From: Maritalea porphyrae
GTDB lineage: Bacteria; Pseudomonadota; Alphaproteobacteria; Rhizobiales; Devosiaceae
Direction of reading: 5' to 3'
Assembly: GCF_030159895.1 (NCBI RefSeq)
Contig: NZ_BSNI01000002.1
Coordinates: 188,039 to 252,038, forward strand
DNA: 64,000 bases
In this document: one piece after another, positions 38,164 to 47,259 of the stretch
Layout: each line of letters starts with the position of its first letter
Position numbering within the stretch: position 1 is the first letter of the stretch
Translations under genes and position numbers: made by a program
Notes under the pieces: generated by a model
Told to the model about the DNA's origin: nothing
Databases searched by the model: none
What the model saw: only the letters and a program-made list of their open reading frames with translations

Positions 38164-39201
38164 TTACGCAGCCTTAGTTAGCAAGCCGCGATTGATAATG
38201 CTTTCGGCGATCTGAATAGTGTTCAACGCCGCGCCTTTGCGTAAATTGTCTGAAACAACCCAGAGGTTCAAACCATTCTCTACCGTTGTATCCTCGCGGA
38301 TTCGGCTCACATAAGTAGCGTCTTCACCTGCCGCGTCAATCGGAGTGATATAGCCGCCATCTTCACGACTATCGACAACCATCACGCCTGGTGCTTCACG
38401 CAGAATGTCACGCGCCTCATCAGCTGTGATTTCATTTTCAAACTCAAGATTGACCGCTTCAGAGTGACCAACAAACACCGGCACGCGAACCGCTGTGCAT
38501 GTCACTTTGATTTTTGGATCGAGCATTTTCTTGGTCTCAGCCAAAACCTTCCACTCTTCTTTGGTGTATCCATCTTCCATGAACACATCGATATGTGGGA
38601 TCACGTTAAAAGCGATCTGTTTTGTGTAAACCTGCGGCTCCGGCATATCTGTTACATAGATGCCTTTAGTTTGGTTCCACAGTTCATCAGATGCTTCTTT
38701 GCCCGAGCCAGAAACAGATTGATATGTGGAAATTACAGCACGCTTGATCTTTGCTTTATCATGCAACGGCTTAAGCGCCACAACCAACTGAGCTGTCGAA
38801 CAGTTTGGGTTGGCAATGATGTTCATACGTTCATTTTTCGCCATATAGGCATCCAAAACATGCGCATTTACTTCTGGCACGATCAACGGCACATCTTGGT
38901 GATAACGCCAAGCTGAGGAGTTATCGATCACAAGGCAACCTTGCGCGCCGATTTTTGGCGCCCATTTTTCAGAAATTGATCCGCCTGCAGACATCAACGC
39001 AAAATCAACGCCGGTAAAATCAAAGTGCTGCAAATCTTTGCATTTGAGCGTCTTGTCGCCAAAAGACACTTCTCTGCCCACAGAACGTGAAGACGCTAGT
39101 GCGTAAACTTCATCGGCAGGAAAGCCACGTTCAGCCAAGATTGAAAGCATTTCGCGACCGACATTACCTGTCGCGCCGACAACCGCTACTTTGTAACCCA
39201 T
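38164..39201 (-). CDS. asd: Aspartate-semialdehyde dehydrogenase
   Basis: NADP enzyme converting aspartyl phosphate to aspartate semialdehyde, the branch point to lysine, threonine and methionine and to diaminopimelate for peptidoglycan. The nucleotide fold is VAVVGATGNVGREML and the catalytic cysteine is C134 (NPNCSTAQLV). The phosphate-site sequence SGSGKEASDELW is present. Length 345 is normal. AAGGA lies 9 nt before the ATG. A 230-bp leader region with hairpins separates it from the operon upstream. Confidence 0.97.
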   Translation of the reverse strand: MGYKVAVVGATGNVGREMLSILAERGFPADEVYALASSRSVGREVSFGDKTLKCKDLQHFDFTGVDFALMSAGGSISEKWAPKIGAQGCLVIDNSSAWRYHQDVPLIVPEVNAHVLDAYMAKNERMNIIANPNCSTAQLVVALKPLHDKAKIKRAVISTYQSVSGSGKEASDELWNQTKGIYVTDMPEPQVYTKQIAFNVIPHIDVFMEDGYTKEEWKVLAETKKMLDPKIKVTCTAVRVPVFVGHSEAVNLEFENEITADEARDILREAPGVMVVDSREDGGYITPIDAAGEDATYVSRIREDTTVENGLNLWVVSDNLRKGAALNTIQIAESIINRGLLTKAA

Positions 39202-39559
39202 AGTTCGTTGATCCTTGTCTCACCCCCCGCGCAACATTTGTTGTTGCGGCCGTCGCTTTGACCCTCCTCCCTGTCGGGGGAAAGCCCAGGGAAGACGGTT
39301 AAACGGTTTTGGTGGTGGTCTTTTTTGTTGTTGCAAGTGCAATCGCCACGCCACCGAAGGTTGGCATGGTCTTCATCTTCATCGCTGTCTTTTGCAAACC
39401 GCGCATCAAATGCTCACACATTGGTCAAAAAATAACTTTGCCTTTTCTAGCGGCAAAAGATGAAGAGTCAATAACACTTTTACCCTTATCAGTTCCGCCA
39501 ATCGCCATATTGGCGCGCAATTGCGGCAAATATGAGCTGGAAAACATCGCGGGGACTGA
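39202..39559. other. Gene-free region upstream of asd
   Basis: A 358-bp stretch without a convincing gene on either strand. The half near 39560 contains the terminator of the GDYXXLXY operon. The part near asd contains a 7-bp hairpin (CGCAACA/TGTTGCG, 39230-39248) in the probable 5' leader and a CCCTG/CAGGG pairing near 39270-39292. Another short hairpin (CGCCA/TGGCG) lies at 39503-39515. I recognise no known riboswitch. Confidence 0.5.
39426..39458 (-). terminator. Terminator of the DUF2157/DUF4401/GDYXXLXY operon
   Basis: Stem TTTGCC/GGCAAA with a 9-nt loop, followed on the minus strand by GTTATTTTTTG. It lies about 100 nt past the stop of the GDYXXLXY gene. Confidence 0.7.
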
Positions 39560-40069
39560 TCAGTTCCACCCAATTGTGTCGCGTGGATTGATCAACTCTT
39601 TTCCCTCATCCGCAAGTCCGCGCAATACATAGTCACGTCGATCCGCACCGTAAATCAACACTGCGTATTTTGCGTTTTCAAAATCGCCCCCCTCACCTTC
39701 TTGGAATAGAAAACTGTTGGGGACCAATGTCGGACGTGAAGACGTTTTTGTAAAATGCACCGCAAACTCATCATCGGCCAGTTTAGACTCATCATCAAGG
39801 CGCACAAATTGTGCAACCCCGTTCGCATCCTGCTTCACAATCGCAAACCCGGATCTGATTTTCTTGCCTTCAATTGAAGACCTGAGATCGTTTTCAACCT
39901 CAAACCCTAGCCGCATAAAGTCGCCTTGTAGCAAAGAACGCGGATCAACTGGGCGCAGTTCAAGGTAAATAGATGTCCCCTCAGCGATAACCTGCTCTTT
40001 TTGCACCACCCCAAAATTGAGCAGCCCAACAATCAAAACGCCAAAACCAAGCATCAACCAATTACGCAT
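39560..40069 (-). CDS. GDYXXLXY-domain protein, membrane-anchored
   Basis: A 169-residue protein with one N-terminal hydrophobic helix (about residues 4-22) and a presumably periplasmic beta-rich domain. The namesake motif appears as GDFMRLGF (residues 49-56), with the second conserved stretch GADRRDYVLRGLADEG near the C-terminus. The ATG at 40069 has GGAGG 6 nt upstream and overlaps the end of the DUF4401 gene by 8 nt. The family commonly occurs with DUF2157 and DUF4401 proteins; no function is established. Confidence 0.9.
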   Translation of the reverse strand: MRNWLMLGFGVLIVGLLNFGVVQKEQVIAEGTSIYLELRPVDPRSLLQGDFMRLGFEVENDLRSSIEGKKIRSGFAIVKQDANGVAQFVRLDDESKLADDEFAVHFTKTSSRPTLVPNSFLFQEGEGGDFENAKYAVLIYGADRRDYVLRGLADEGKELINPRDTIGWN

Positions 40070-41249
40070 TTTCAACCTCCAAGCTGGGGTTAAAGAAACG
40101 CGTCAGTACAAATCGAGCTGCCAAAATGAAGATGCCTGAACCCAAAAGCATGTAGCTTTTGGTCAACAAAATGACGTCGAGCGAAAAGTAGAAAAGGAAC
40201 AAATAGACCGGCAAATAGATCAAGCCAACGACCCACAGAACCTTGTCATGCCGCATATGCCCCAGCGCCATCAACGCAATCGCAAACAGCACGCCATGCA
40301 TACCCAAAACGGCTAGTATGACGATGCAACAAATCACAATCACATGCTCAAGCGATTTCAGCTTTTGCCAGCCACCGATAAGGAAAGCATAGATGGCCAA
40401 CGAAGCGGCAAATAAAATCAGAGCCAATCCCCAGTTGAAAGGGAGGTCTACCTCCTTCTTGGGAATGAAAAACCTGAATATCTGGTTGTCAGCGGGCAAC
40501 AGTTTGTACGCCAAAAACAACACGACCGCATATAAGTAGACTGAAGACAAATAGCGGCGCCTCTGCCAAAGAACCAATATCGCAGCAATCACAATGAGCG
40601 TCGCGACCGCCATTGTTACAACGAGCTCACTTGCGCGCCAAAACTCAAGTCTAAAAGCATCAGATGCATTATAAGCGGGCCAAGAACTGCCTTCTGGCAT
40701 CAAAAATTTCATCATTTGGATGCCGAATGCAGCATCCACCAAAAACAGTGAGACCAACACCGCTAAAAACGCTTCCAAATACATGCGGTAATAGACGCAC
40801 GACACAATGGTTATTCCGCTGAATATTATCGCAACAATCCATGCATCCGCCCTATCAAACGGCCACGTCTCAAACCAGCCAAATAGTGCCAAAAGCAAGC
40901 ACGCCTTACCCACCAGCAAGAGCGATAGATACAAAAGCCCTCTAAAACTATATTGCTTTTCTAGTGCCTTGTAGCCGTACCGAAATTTCCACGCCGAGAA
41001 AGCTGTGGCCAGCACCCCAATCGTGCCCACCACATGTTCCCAATTATCGCTCAATCCTAGAATGGCGATAAACCCGGCAATCGAAACGATAACCATGCCC
41101 AGAATGAAAAGCCCTGCGATCACCCGAATAATGATTGCAAAGATACCAAACTCACCATCTTTTCGCTTCGACGGACTTTGCCAAACTTCTTCGGAAAACG
41201 GCACGCCATATTTGCCAAGGCGGGTTATGGCTTGCTCCCGGCTAAGCAT
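40062..41249 (-). CDS. DUF4401-family multi-helix membrane protein
   Basis: A 395-residue integral membrane protein with a short soluble N-terminus (MLSREQAITRLGKYGVPF) followed by about eleven hydrophobic segments and short loops. It matches DUF4401. I start it at 41249, where AAGGAG lies 7 nt upstream; this gives an 8-nt overlap with the DUF2157 gene. The middle gene of a three-gene operon. It may be a transporter or a membrane scaffold. No catalytic motif is visible. Confidence 0.88.
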   Translation of the reverse strand: MLSREQAITRLGKYGVPFSEEVWQSPSKRKDGEFGIFAIIIRVIAGLFILGMVIVSIAGFIAILGLSDNWEHVVGTIGVLATAFSAWKFRYGYKALEKQYSFRGLLYLSLLLVGKACLLLALFGWFETWPFDRADAWIVAIIFSGITIVSCVYYRMYLEAFLAVLVSLFLVDAAFGIQMMKFLMPEGSSWPAYNASDAFRLEFWRASELVVTMAVATLIVIAAILVLWQRRRYLSSVYLYAVVLFLAYKLLPADNQIFRFFIPKKEVDLPFNWGLALILFAASLAIYAFLIGGWQKLKSLEHVIVICCIVILAVLGMHGVLFAIALMALGHMRHDKVLWVVGLIYLPVYLFLFYFSLDVILLTKSYMLLGSGIFILAARFVLTRFFNPSLEVENA

Positions 41250-42291
41250 TCTCGTTCTCCTTTGCAGGTATTCCGACAAACTCGTGCAAGTTCAAAAACT
41301 TGATCCCGCCCCAGAAAATGCCGGCCACAACAGCCGCCATGAACAGGCCACCAAACAGCAGTCCGCCATCACCCCAATCAAAGATCCATTCAGCAAACAA
41401 GATTAAGAAAATGGTTGAAGTCAAAATTGAACTGATGAGCGTCCAAATTTGCGCCGAAACAAGATTGCGGAACAAACGGAACGCAAAATAATAGCCCAAA
41501 GCGTGAAGCACTATGCCAATTAGGCCTGCAATATCCTGCAAACGTCCATCAAATGGATCGCTATATATATTAAGTCCATAACGCAGTTTGAATATCCAAG
41601 CGCCAACTAGAAATGCGGTGAGCGTAAGGGAATAGAACAGCCAAATCCAAGAGAACCATTTATGTGCTGTCCAGCCCTTGGGATGTTTTTGAGCGTGAAA
41701 TGACTGCACCCCAAAAGCAAGCAATCCGACAATGGCGAGCGGCACATCAATTTCAAACCCATCCCCTACGGTTTGAACCCAAATTGCGACCATAAAGATA
41801 TGGGCGATCACCAGCCACAAGGTCCAATGCGCAAGCGATTTCGACAAGATCGCCCAGGGCAATATCAGGATCGCCCACATCATGAACAATTGATAGGCGT
41901 CGGCCCCCGTTTGATAAATCTGGCCAAATACGGCCATGAAGACGCCAACAAAAAGACTAGCGCCAATCGCCAGCGCTTGACCCGCAACACTGTCCAACCC
42001 ACGCACCAATGCAGCGACAAGGCAGGTGACGAGCCCAAGATTGATCAACCCAAGCTTTTGCCAGCCCGGCATTTCGCGCCAGTTAAAAGCAAAGAAAAAG
42101 ACAATTCCGGCAAGGACGAGTATGACGCCGACAACTAAGCTGAGTTTATCGGCCCACAGCCCCCATAGATTGCGCGGCGCAATCAATTGAAGCAAATGTT
42201 GCATTCCCGCGCGCGGCAGTTTGCCTTCACGGTATAATTGGTCCAAATCGCCTTCAGTCAGAGGCGCATCAAAATCTACTGTTTTCGTCAT
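41242..42291 (-). CDS. DUF2157-family membrane protein
   Basis: A 349-residue protein with a soluble N-terminal segment of DUF2157 type (TEGDLDQLYREGKLP followed by LWADKLSLVVGVILVLAGI) and about nine to ten membrane helices. The first gene of DUF2157-DUF4401-GDYXXLXY. The chosen ATG (42291) directly follows the T-run of the leuB terminator and has no ribosome-binding site of its own. An in-frame TTG at 42306, inside the terminator loop, has AAGGG about 12 nt upstream. Start choice is therefore uncertain. Confidence 0.85.
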   Translation of the reverse strand: MTKTVDFDAPLTEGDLDQLYREGKLPRAGMQHLLQLIAPRNLWGLWADKLSLVVGVILVLAGIVFFFAFNWREMPGWQKLGLINLGLVTCLVAALVRGLDSVAGQALAIGASLFVGVFMAVFGQIYQTGADAYQLFMMWAILILPWAILSKSLAHWTLWLVIAHIFMVAIWVQTVGDGFEIDVPLAIVGLLAFGVQSFHAQKHPKGWTAHKWFSWIWLFYSLTLTAFLVGAWIFKLRYGLNIYSDPFDGRLQDIAGLIGIVLHALGYYFAFRLFRNLVSAQIWTLISSILTSTIFLILFAEWIFDWGDGGLLFGGLFMAAVVAGIFWGGIKFLNLHEFVGIPAKENENA

Positions 42292-42320
42292 AAAAAAGGG
42301 CACCAATAAATGATGCCCTT
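42292..42320 (-). terminator. Terminator after leuB whose T-run touches the next start codon
   Basis: Stem AAGGGCA/TGCCCTT, extended by imperfect pairing, with a short loop and followed on the minus strand by six T residues and then directly ATG. It ends the leuB transcript about 30 nt past the stop. Confidence 0.85.
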
Positions 42321-42352
42321 ATTAAGAACCGGAAATGAACTCGGTGCAAGAC

Positions 42353-43450
42353 TTAGAGCTTGGCGATAATCGCGTCGCCCATTTCTGAAGTAGATACCTT
42401 CTTGCAACCGTCCTGCATGATGTCGCCTGTGCGCAATCCTTCATCCAAAACTGATGCAATGGCACCTTCAACTTTGTCCGCTAGCTCGACCATCTCAAAC
42501 GAATAACGCAAGGCCATGGCAAAACTGGCGATCATCGCAATTGGGTTGGCCATGCCTTGGCCAGAAATGTCAGGCGCAGAACCATGCACCGGTTCGTACA
42601 ACGCTTTGCGCTTGCCAGTTGTCGCATCAGGTGCACCCAAAGAAGCCGACGGCAACATACCCAAAGAACCGGTCAGCATCGCTGCGGCGTCGGACAAAAT
42701 ATCGCCGAACAAGTTGTCAGTCACAATCACGTCAAATTGCTTTGGATTGCGCACCAATTGCATCGCGCAATTGTCCGCAAGAATGTGATCAAGCTGAACA
42801 TCCTTATATTCATTGGCGTGAATTGCACTCACCACTTCATGCCACAAAACGCCGGATTTCATCACATTGCGTTTTTCTGAAGAATGCACACGATTATCGC
42901 GGGTTTTGGCCAGGTCAAACGCTACACGCGCAATCCGCTCAATCTCATAAGTCTCGTAGACTTGTGTATCGATTGCGCGCTTTTGGCCATTTCCTAGGTC
43001 GTGAATTTCCTTTGGTTCACCAAAATAAACGCCACCGGTAAGCTCACGCACAATCAAAATGTCCAAGCCTTCAACGACTTCGCGTTTCAGCGAAGAACCG
43101 TCGGCCAATGCTGGATAGCAAATCGCAGGGCGAAGATTGGCAAACAAACCCATATCTTTGCGCAAGCGCAACAAGCCCGCTTCAGGGCGAACTTCGTAAG
43201 GCACATCATCCCATTTTGGGCCGCCAACCGCACCAAATAAAACAGCATCGGCGGCAAGTGCTTTGGCCATGTCTTCTTCGGAAATAGCAACACCATGCGC
43301 ATCATATGCAGACCCACCAACAAGTCCTGTGTCGGTAGCAAAGTCGGACTGACCAGATGCATTGAGATGCGCAATCAGCTTTTCAACTTCCGCCATGATT
43401 TCAGTGCCGATCCCGTCGCCGGGCAACAAGAGTAGATTTTGCTGTGCCAT
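42353..43450 (-). CDS. leuB: 3-isopropylmalate dehydrogenase
   Basis: NAD-dependent oxidative decarboxylase of leucine biosynthesis, 365 residues. The family start [16 protein letters not shown], the substrate-binding [16 protein letters not shown], and the metal-binding [28 protein letters not shown] region are present. It is near asd and leuD but separated from both by accessory genes. A terminator follows. Confidence 0.98.
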   Translation of the reverse strand: MAQQNLLLLPGDGIGTEIMAEVEKLIAHLNASGQSDFATDTGLVGGSAYDAHGVAISEEDMAKALAADAVLFGAVGGPKWDDVPYEVRPEAGLLRLRKDMGLFANLRPAICYPALADGSSLKREVVEGLDILIVRELTGGVYFGEPKEIHDLGNGQKRAIDTQVYETYEIERIARVAFDLAKTRDNRVHSSEKRNVMKSGVLWHEVVSAIHANEYKDVQLDHILADNCAMQLVRNPKQFDVIVTDNLFGDILSDAAAMLTGSLGMLPSASLGAPDATTGKRKALYEPVHGSAPDISGQGMANPIAMIASFAMALRYSFEMVELADKVEGAIASVLDEGLRTGDIMQDGCKKVSTSEMGDAIIAKL

Positions 43451-43535
43451 GTTGGTGCCTATCTATAACAATTCAATTTGTCGCTTTGCTACGCGTTCAA
43501 ACCTGAGCTGACAAGGCTTTGAGCGTCAAAAACGT

Positions 43536-43949
43536 CTAGATATATATGATCCAAAAGATGTAGAGGGCCGCCAAACTATCAACTATGGCGCACATGGGTG
43601 GATACCATGCCACCACCTTCACGCCGACGTCGGTTCGATGTTTAATCCAGTCCCAAACTGCGTGAACAATTAATCCTACGCCAATCAACCATGGAGCGAA
43701 AACAAGCCCAAACAACGCAAGTCCAAGCGTTATTACAGCTGCACCGCCTTCCCACAACGCATCCACCAAAGCAACGCGTTGCGCCAACAATATGGCAGGA
43801 TAAACCGTTGCGATCGCAACAAGAATAGCAGCCGCGAGCTCTATTTTATGCGATGGAAATAGCAGATGGGTCAGCGTTATCAATAGCGCCAAAGTTACCG
43901 CGCCAACAATGTTGCCTTGCAGCGTAAACGATCTCTTGTCTTCATGCAT
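43536..43949 (-). CDS. Small multi-helix membrane protein, possibly DUF6010-like
   Basis: A 137-residue protein with four or five hydrophobic helices and CGGAG 6 nt before the ATG. The motif HAVWDWIKHRTDVGVK and the later PPMCAIVDSLAALY resemble the conserved HxxWD and CAxxD positions of DUF6010 proteins; this resemblance is from memory and is weak. It is transcribed with or near the next membrane gene (61 nt apart). Function unknown. Confidence 0.7.
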   Translation of the reverse strand: MHEDKRSFTLQGNIVGAVTLALLITLTHLLFPSHKIELAAAILVAIATVYPAILLAQRVALVDALWEGGAAVITLGLALFGLVFAPWLIGVGLIVHAVWDWIKHRTDVGVKVVAWYPPMCAIVDSLAALYIFWIIYI

Positions 43950-44010
43950 ATTTTGCTCCGTTACGTTTTACCTTCGCAACAAAGCTGTAATGTTTACGGG
44001 AACTGGAAGG

Positions 44011-44430
44011 TCAACGACGCCAAATTGCCGCGGCCAAGTGCAAACCGCCAATCCCCAACGCAGAAAGGCTGAAAATGAAGTCTCGAAGCTGTGGCACCTC
44101 GCCGTCTGATGCCAAAGTGTATCCACCAAGCTGGAAAAAGATCAAACAGCCTCTCAGCACGAAGACGCAACCAATGGCAATGACCAAGTACCGCGCAAGC
44201 CCCGACAGCTTCCGTCCGGTTCCAGCCCAATAGGTAACAAGCGCCCAAATCAAGAACACAGTTGAAACAAAGGCCGTCAACAAAGCTGGCCAACTTTCAC
44301 CATTTGTGTCCGCCTCAGCCATAACCCGACCTGCACGTAAAAATAGATAGGCTGGTTCACCAATGAAGATTGCCGCAACATGCAGCAAAAACAAAATCAG
44401 GTCAGCGAGGGCTGCGAGTAAATACAACAT
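44011..44430 (-). CDS. Small four-helix membrane protein of unknown function
   Basis: A 139-residue protein with four hydrophobic helices (about 3-25, 47-68, 80-101 and 115-135). Charged loops include an FLRAGRVMAEADTNGES segment. GAGGTGAT lies 8 nt before the ATG. The first helix carries HVAAIFIGEPAY. I do not recognise the family. It shares orientation with the neighbouring membrane-protein gene. Confidence 0.72.
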   Translation of the reverse strand: MLYLLAALADLILFLLHVAAIFIGEPAYLFLRAGRVMAEADTNGESWPALLTAFVSTVFLIWALVTYWAGTGRKLSGLARYLVIAIGCVFVLRGCLIFFQLGGYTLASDGEVPQLRDFIFSLSALGIGGLHLAAAIWRR

Positions 44431-44479
44431 AGATCATCACCTCAAGAAAAAGATACGCTACCGTATGTTATAATCTAAG

Positions 44480-44509
44480 CAAAAGAAATGGGGCAATCCG
44501 TCGCCCCAT
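44480..44509 (-). terminator. Terminator after the RidA-family gene
   Basis: Stem ATGGGGC/GCCCCAT with an 8-nt loop, followed on the minus strand by TTTCTTTT. It lies about 23 nt past the RidA stop. Confidence 0.85.
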
Positions 44510-44531
44510 AGTTTTTGTGTAACAACGCCGA

Positions 44532-44927
44532 TTAAGCTGCGGATCCAGCGCCAATACGAGCGGTCACTTCAATTTCGATTTTCATTTCAGGTTTGATCAA
44601 TCCAGCAACAACCATTGTCGCTGCGGGTCGAACTTCACCAAAATACTTGCCGGTCACCCTAAACACGTCGTCAGCAAAAGATGGATCAGTTATATAATAG
44701 CGTGCGCGTACCACATCATTGAGTGAAGACCCTGCCTCTTCAAGTGCCGCAGCAATCGTTTGAAAGCATTTTTCTGCCTGGGCTGCCACATCTTCAGGCA
44801 TCTCCATCACAGTATAGTCATAACCAGTTGTGCCCGCCACATGCACCCAATCGCCATCCTTGATGGCACGCGAATAACCTGCCTGTTTTTCAAAAGGCGA
44901 GCCTGTCGATATTTTGATAACGCTCAT
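44532..44927 (-). CDS. RidA/YjgF-family protein
   Basis: A 131-residue member of the RidA (YjgF/YER057c/UK114) superfamily, which in its best-known form deaminates reactive enamines and imines made by PLP enzymes. The signature VVRARYYITD and the C-terminal VAGLIKPEMKIEIEVTARIG are present. The typical catalytic Arg sits in the RARYYI stretch; in RidA proper the equivalent arginine is followed by other residues, so this may be a divergent subgroup. Start 44927 is fixed by GAGGATGAA; upstream residues are unrelated. Confidence 0.9.
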   Translation of the reverse strand: MSVIKISTGSPFEKQAGYSRAIKDGDWVHVAGTTGYDYTVMEMPEDVAAQAEKCFQTIAAALEEAGSSLNDVVRARYYITDPSFADDVFRVTGKYFGEVRPAATMVVAGLIKPEMKIEIEVTARIGAGSAA

Positions 44928-45127
44928 TTCATCCTCATTTATCTCATCACAACTGAGACGATTAAAGTTCCAATTTGTGACAACTAAAACAGCCAACTAG
45001 CAATCAAAATAGAACACCAAATATTCGATCCAGAATTTGAGTATTCCCCAGCCCAATACTTCAATGATGACAAATCACGCAAACAGTGTCATTATTAATT
45101 TATTGTTAACACTATAAGGAGGGCGTA

Positions 45128-45670
45128 ATGAAACATTGGACCATTTGGTTTGCGGCCGGCCTCCTGTCGGTCATTGCAGGTTTAGTAGCGTTAGCCAACC
45201 CCCTAGCGGCAACCATTGCGGTTGAACAGCTCGCCGGTTGGGCATTTCTAGTCATCGGTCTCATCGCAGGCTATGTGGCTTTTCAAGAAGAAATCCAAAA
45301 CGATCGGATATGGGGTCTTGTGGCCGCAATCGGTATCGCGCTTATCGGCGTCGTGCTATTTGCCAACCCACTTGCTGGCATCTTGTCACTCACCCTAATT
45401 GTGGCGATTTTGTTCTTGGTCACAGGCGTCTCAAAGATCTTTATGGCACTGCCAATGCGGGGCACAAATTCTTATTGGACCCTGCTGCTGTCAGGCGGAT
45501 TATCAGTTGTTTTGGCAATTATGGTATTTGCCAACTTCCCACAATCCGCTGCATCGATTTTGGGCATCATTCTTGCGGTCGAACTCATCTCAAACGGCGC
45601 CTCCTTGGTGGCGATCGCTTTGCGCAAGCGTTTGATGACATCGCAATCAGCCCAAAAGGCAACAAGCTAA
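45128..45670 (+). CDS. HdeD-family membrane protein (DUF308)
   Basis: A 180-residue integral membrane protein with six helices in three DUF308 pairs (GLLSVIAGLVALANPLAA, AAIGIALIGVVLFANPLAG and LSGGLSVVLAIMVFANFPQS). Each pair ends in an xANP-like turn. HdeD contributes to acid resistance in E. coli; in alphaproteobacteria its role is untested. AAGGAGGG upstream is one of the strongest ribosome-binding sites in the window. The long, AT-rich upstream region (200 bp) suggests its own regulation. Confidence 0.9.
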   Translation: MKHWTIWFAAGLLSVIAGLVALANPLAATIAVEQLAGWAFLVIGLIAGYVAFQEEIQNDRIWGLVAAIGIALIGVVLFANPLAGILSLTLIVAILFLVTGVSKIFMALPMRGTNSYWTLLLSGGLSVVLAIMVFANFPQSAASILGIILAVELISNGASLVAIALRKRLMTSQSAQKATS

Positions 45671-45683
45671 ATCTTGGCGAAAC

Positions 45684-45713
45684 AAAAAAGGCGAGGAAAA
45701 TCCCCGCCTTTTA
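45684..45713. terminator. Bidirectional terminator between HdeD gene and leuD
   Basis: Stem AAGGCGAGG against CCCCGCCTT (one mismatch) with a short A-rich loop, flanked by A and T runs on both sides. It can end both convergent transcripts. Confidence 0.85.
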
Positions 45714-45741
45714 CTGCAAAACTGTACTTAGTTTGTCAGCG

Positions 45742-46350
45742 CTAAATCCAAGGACGCGACGCTTCCATTTTGCTTTCAAAGCCCGAAATCGCCTCACCTT
45801 TTTCCATGGTCAGACCCACATCATCCAGACCTTGAAGCAACGCATTCCTGCGCGATGGATCAATATCAAAGCTGATTGTGCCACCGTCTGGCCCAGAAAT
45901 GGTCTGTGCTTCCAAATCAACCGTGATGGTCGCATTGGAGCCACGGTCTGCATCATCCATTAGCGCTGCCAATTGTTCTTCGGTCACAACCACAGGCAAA
46001 ATGCCATTTTTAAAGCAGTTATTGTAGAAGATGTCGGCAAAGCTGGTGGAAATGACGCAACGAATGCCAAAGTCTTTTAGCGCCCAAGGGGCATGTTCGC
46101 GGCTCGAACCGCAACCAAAATTATCGCCTGCAACGATGATCGAAGCATTGCGATAGGCGTCTTTGTTCAGCACAAATTCTGGCTTTTCGGTAACACCATC
46201 TTCTTCAAAGCGCATCTCGGCGAAAAGGGCTGAACCCAGACCGGTGCGCTTGATGGTCTTCAAATACTGCTTTGGGATGATCATATCTGTATCGATATTA
46301 ATCAATGGCAATGGCGCTGCAACGCCGGTCAATGTGGTGAACTTGTCCAT
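45742..46350 (-). CDS. leuD: 3-isopropylmalate dehydratase small subunit
   Basis: Swivel-domain subunit of isopropylmalate isomerase, 202 residues. The family start [19 protein letters not shown] and the [17 protein letters not shown] motif are present. It works with LeuC, whose gene lies 6.4 kb away on the same strand. AGGGAAG precedes the ATG. Confidence 0.98.
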   Translation of the reverse strand: MDKFTTLTGVAAPLPLINIDTDMIIPKQYLKTIKRTGLGSALFAEMRFEEDGVTEKPEFVLNKDAYRNASIIVAGDNFGCGSSREHAPWALKDFGIRCVISTSFADIFYNNCFKNGILPVVVTEEQLAALMDDADRGSNATITVDLEAQTISGPDGGTISFDIDPSRRNALLQGLDDVGLTMEKGEAISGFESKMEASRPWI

Positions 46351-46508
46351 TTGCGACTTCCCTAGTAAATTTCACCATTTCAATGCATCAGTGGTGAAAG
46401 GGCGTCAAGCCCCACACCACAAACACAAGCCATCTCGTCAATTGAAACATTGAATCTAATTTCAAAAAATGCCTAGATGCGCAAAAATATTTGACCGGGG
46501 AGTAAAAA

Positions 46509-47219
46509 ATGACACCGCACAACAACGCAAAACTTGGTGACTATGCCGAAACGGTGCTTTTGCCCGGTGATCCTTTGCGCGCAAAATGGGTGGCAGAAAC
46601 CTTTTTCGAGAACCCTAGACAAGTCAATAGCGTGCGCAATTGTCTTGGCTATACCGGCACGTTCAATGGCAAACCCGTCTCGGTGCAAGCAACAGGCATG
46701 GGCCAGCCTTCCCTATCCATCTATGTGAATGAATTGATCGACACTTATGGGGTCAAAAATCTTATTCGTATCGGCACATGCGGCGGCCTCAACAAACGCG
46801 CCAAGGTCCGTGATGTAATTCTCGCCATGTCAGCGTCGAACGAAGGTACCATGTATCATGAACTGTTCGGCAAATTCACCTTCGCACCGACCGCTGACTT
46901 TTCACTTTTGCGCAAAGCTGCGGACCTTGCCGATCAAAAAGACATGACTTGGCACGCCGGCGGCATCGTTTCTTCGGATAGTTTCTATCAACCGCTTGGC
47001 TTGGCTGCGTATAAACCGCTCACTGATCACGACATCTTGGCCGTCGAAATGGAAGCCGCTGCACTTTATACAATCGCGGCGCAAAAGGGATGCAAAGCGC
47101 TCGCGATTTGTACCATTTCTGATTGTTTGATTACCGGCGATGAAATTGATGCAGACCAACGTCAAACCTCGCTCACCGATATGGCAAAATTGTCGCTAGA
47201 ATTGGCTGCAAGTTTGTGA
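46509..47219 (+). CDS. deoD: Purine-nucleoside phosphorylase (DeoD type)
   Basis: Hexameric PNP that phosphorolyses purine nucleosides for salvage, 236 residues. The phosphate-site VLLPGDPLRAKWVAE and IGTCGGL, and the catalytic aspartate in TISDCLITGDEID, match bacterial DeoD. GGAG lies 8 nt before the ATG. It is divergent from leuD across 158 bp. No other nucleoside genes are adjacent, so its location is isolated. Confidence 0.95.
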   Translation: MTPHNNAKLGDYAETVLLPGDPLRAKWVAETFFENPRQVNSVRNCLGYTGTFNGKPVSVQATGMGQPSLSIYVNELIDTYGVKNLIRIGTCGGLNKRAKVRDVILAMSASNEGTMYHELFGKFTFAPTADFSLLRKAADLADQKDMTWHAGGIVSSDSFYQPLGLAAYKPLTDHDILAVEMEAAALYTIAAQKGCKALAICTISDCLITGDEIDADQRQTSLTDMAKLSLELAASL

Positions 47220-47259
47220 GCATTTTTAGCATTCCGAACTTATCTGGAGTGACGACACA

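Noticed and set aside
39202-39430. Possible lysine riboswitch or other known leader RNA upstream of asd
   Set aside because: The hairpins are short and none of the conserved elements I know from lysine or other amino-acid riboswitches are visible; only a generic leader can be supported.
39309-39632. Plus-strand reading frame opening with a hydrophobic, signal-peptide-like stretch upstream of asd
   Set aside because: It needs a TTG start with no ribosome-binding site, runs antisense into the GDYXXLXY gene, and has no plausible protein-like remainder. The region is better explained as terminator plus asd leader.
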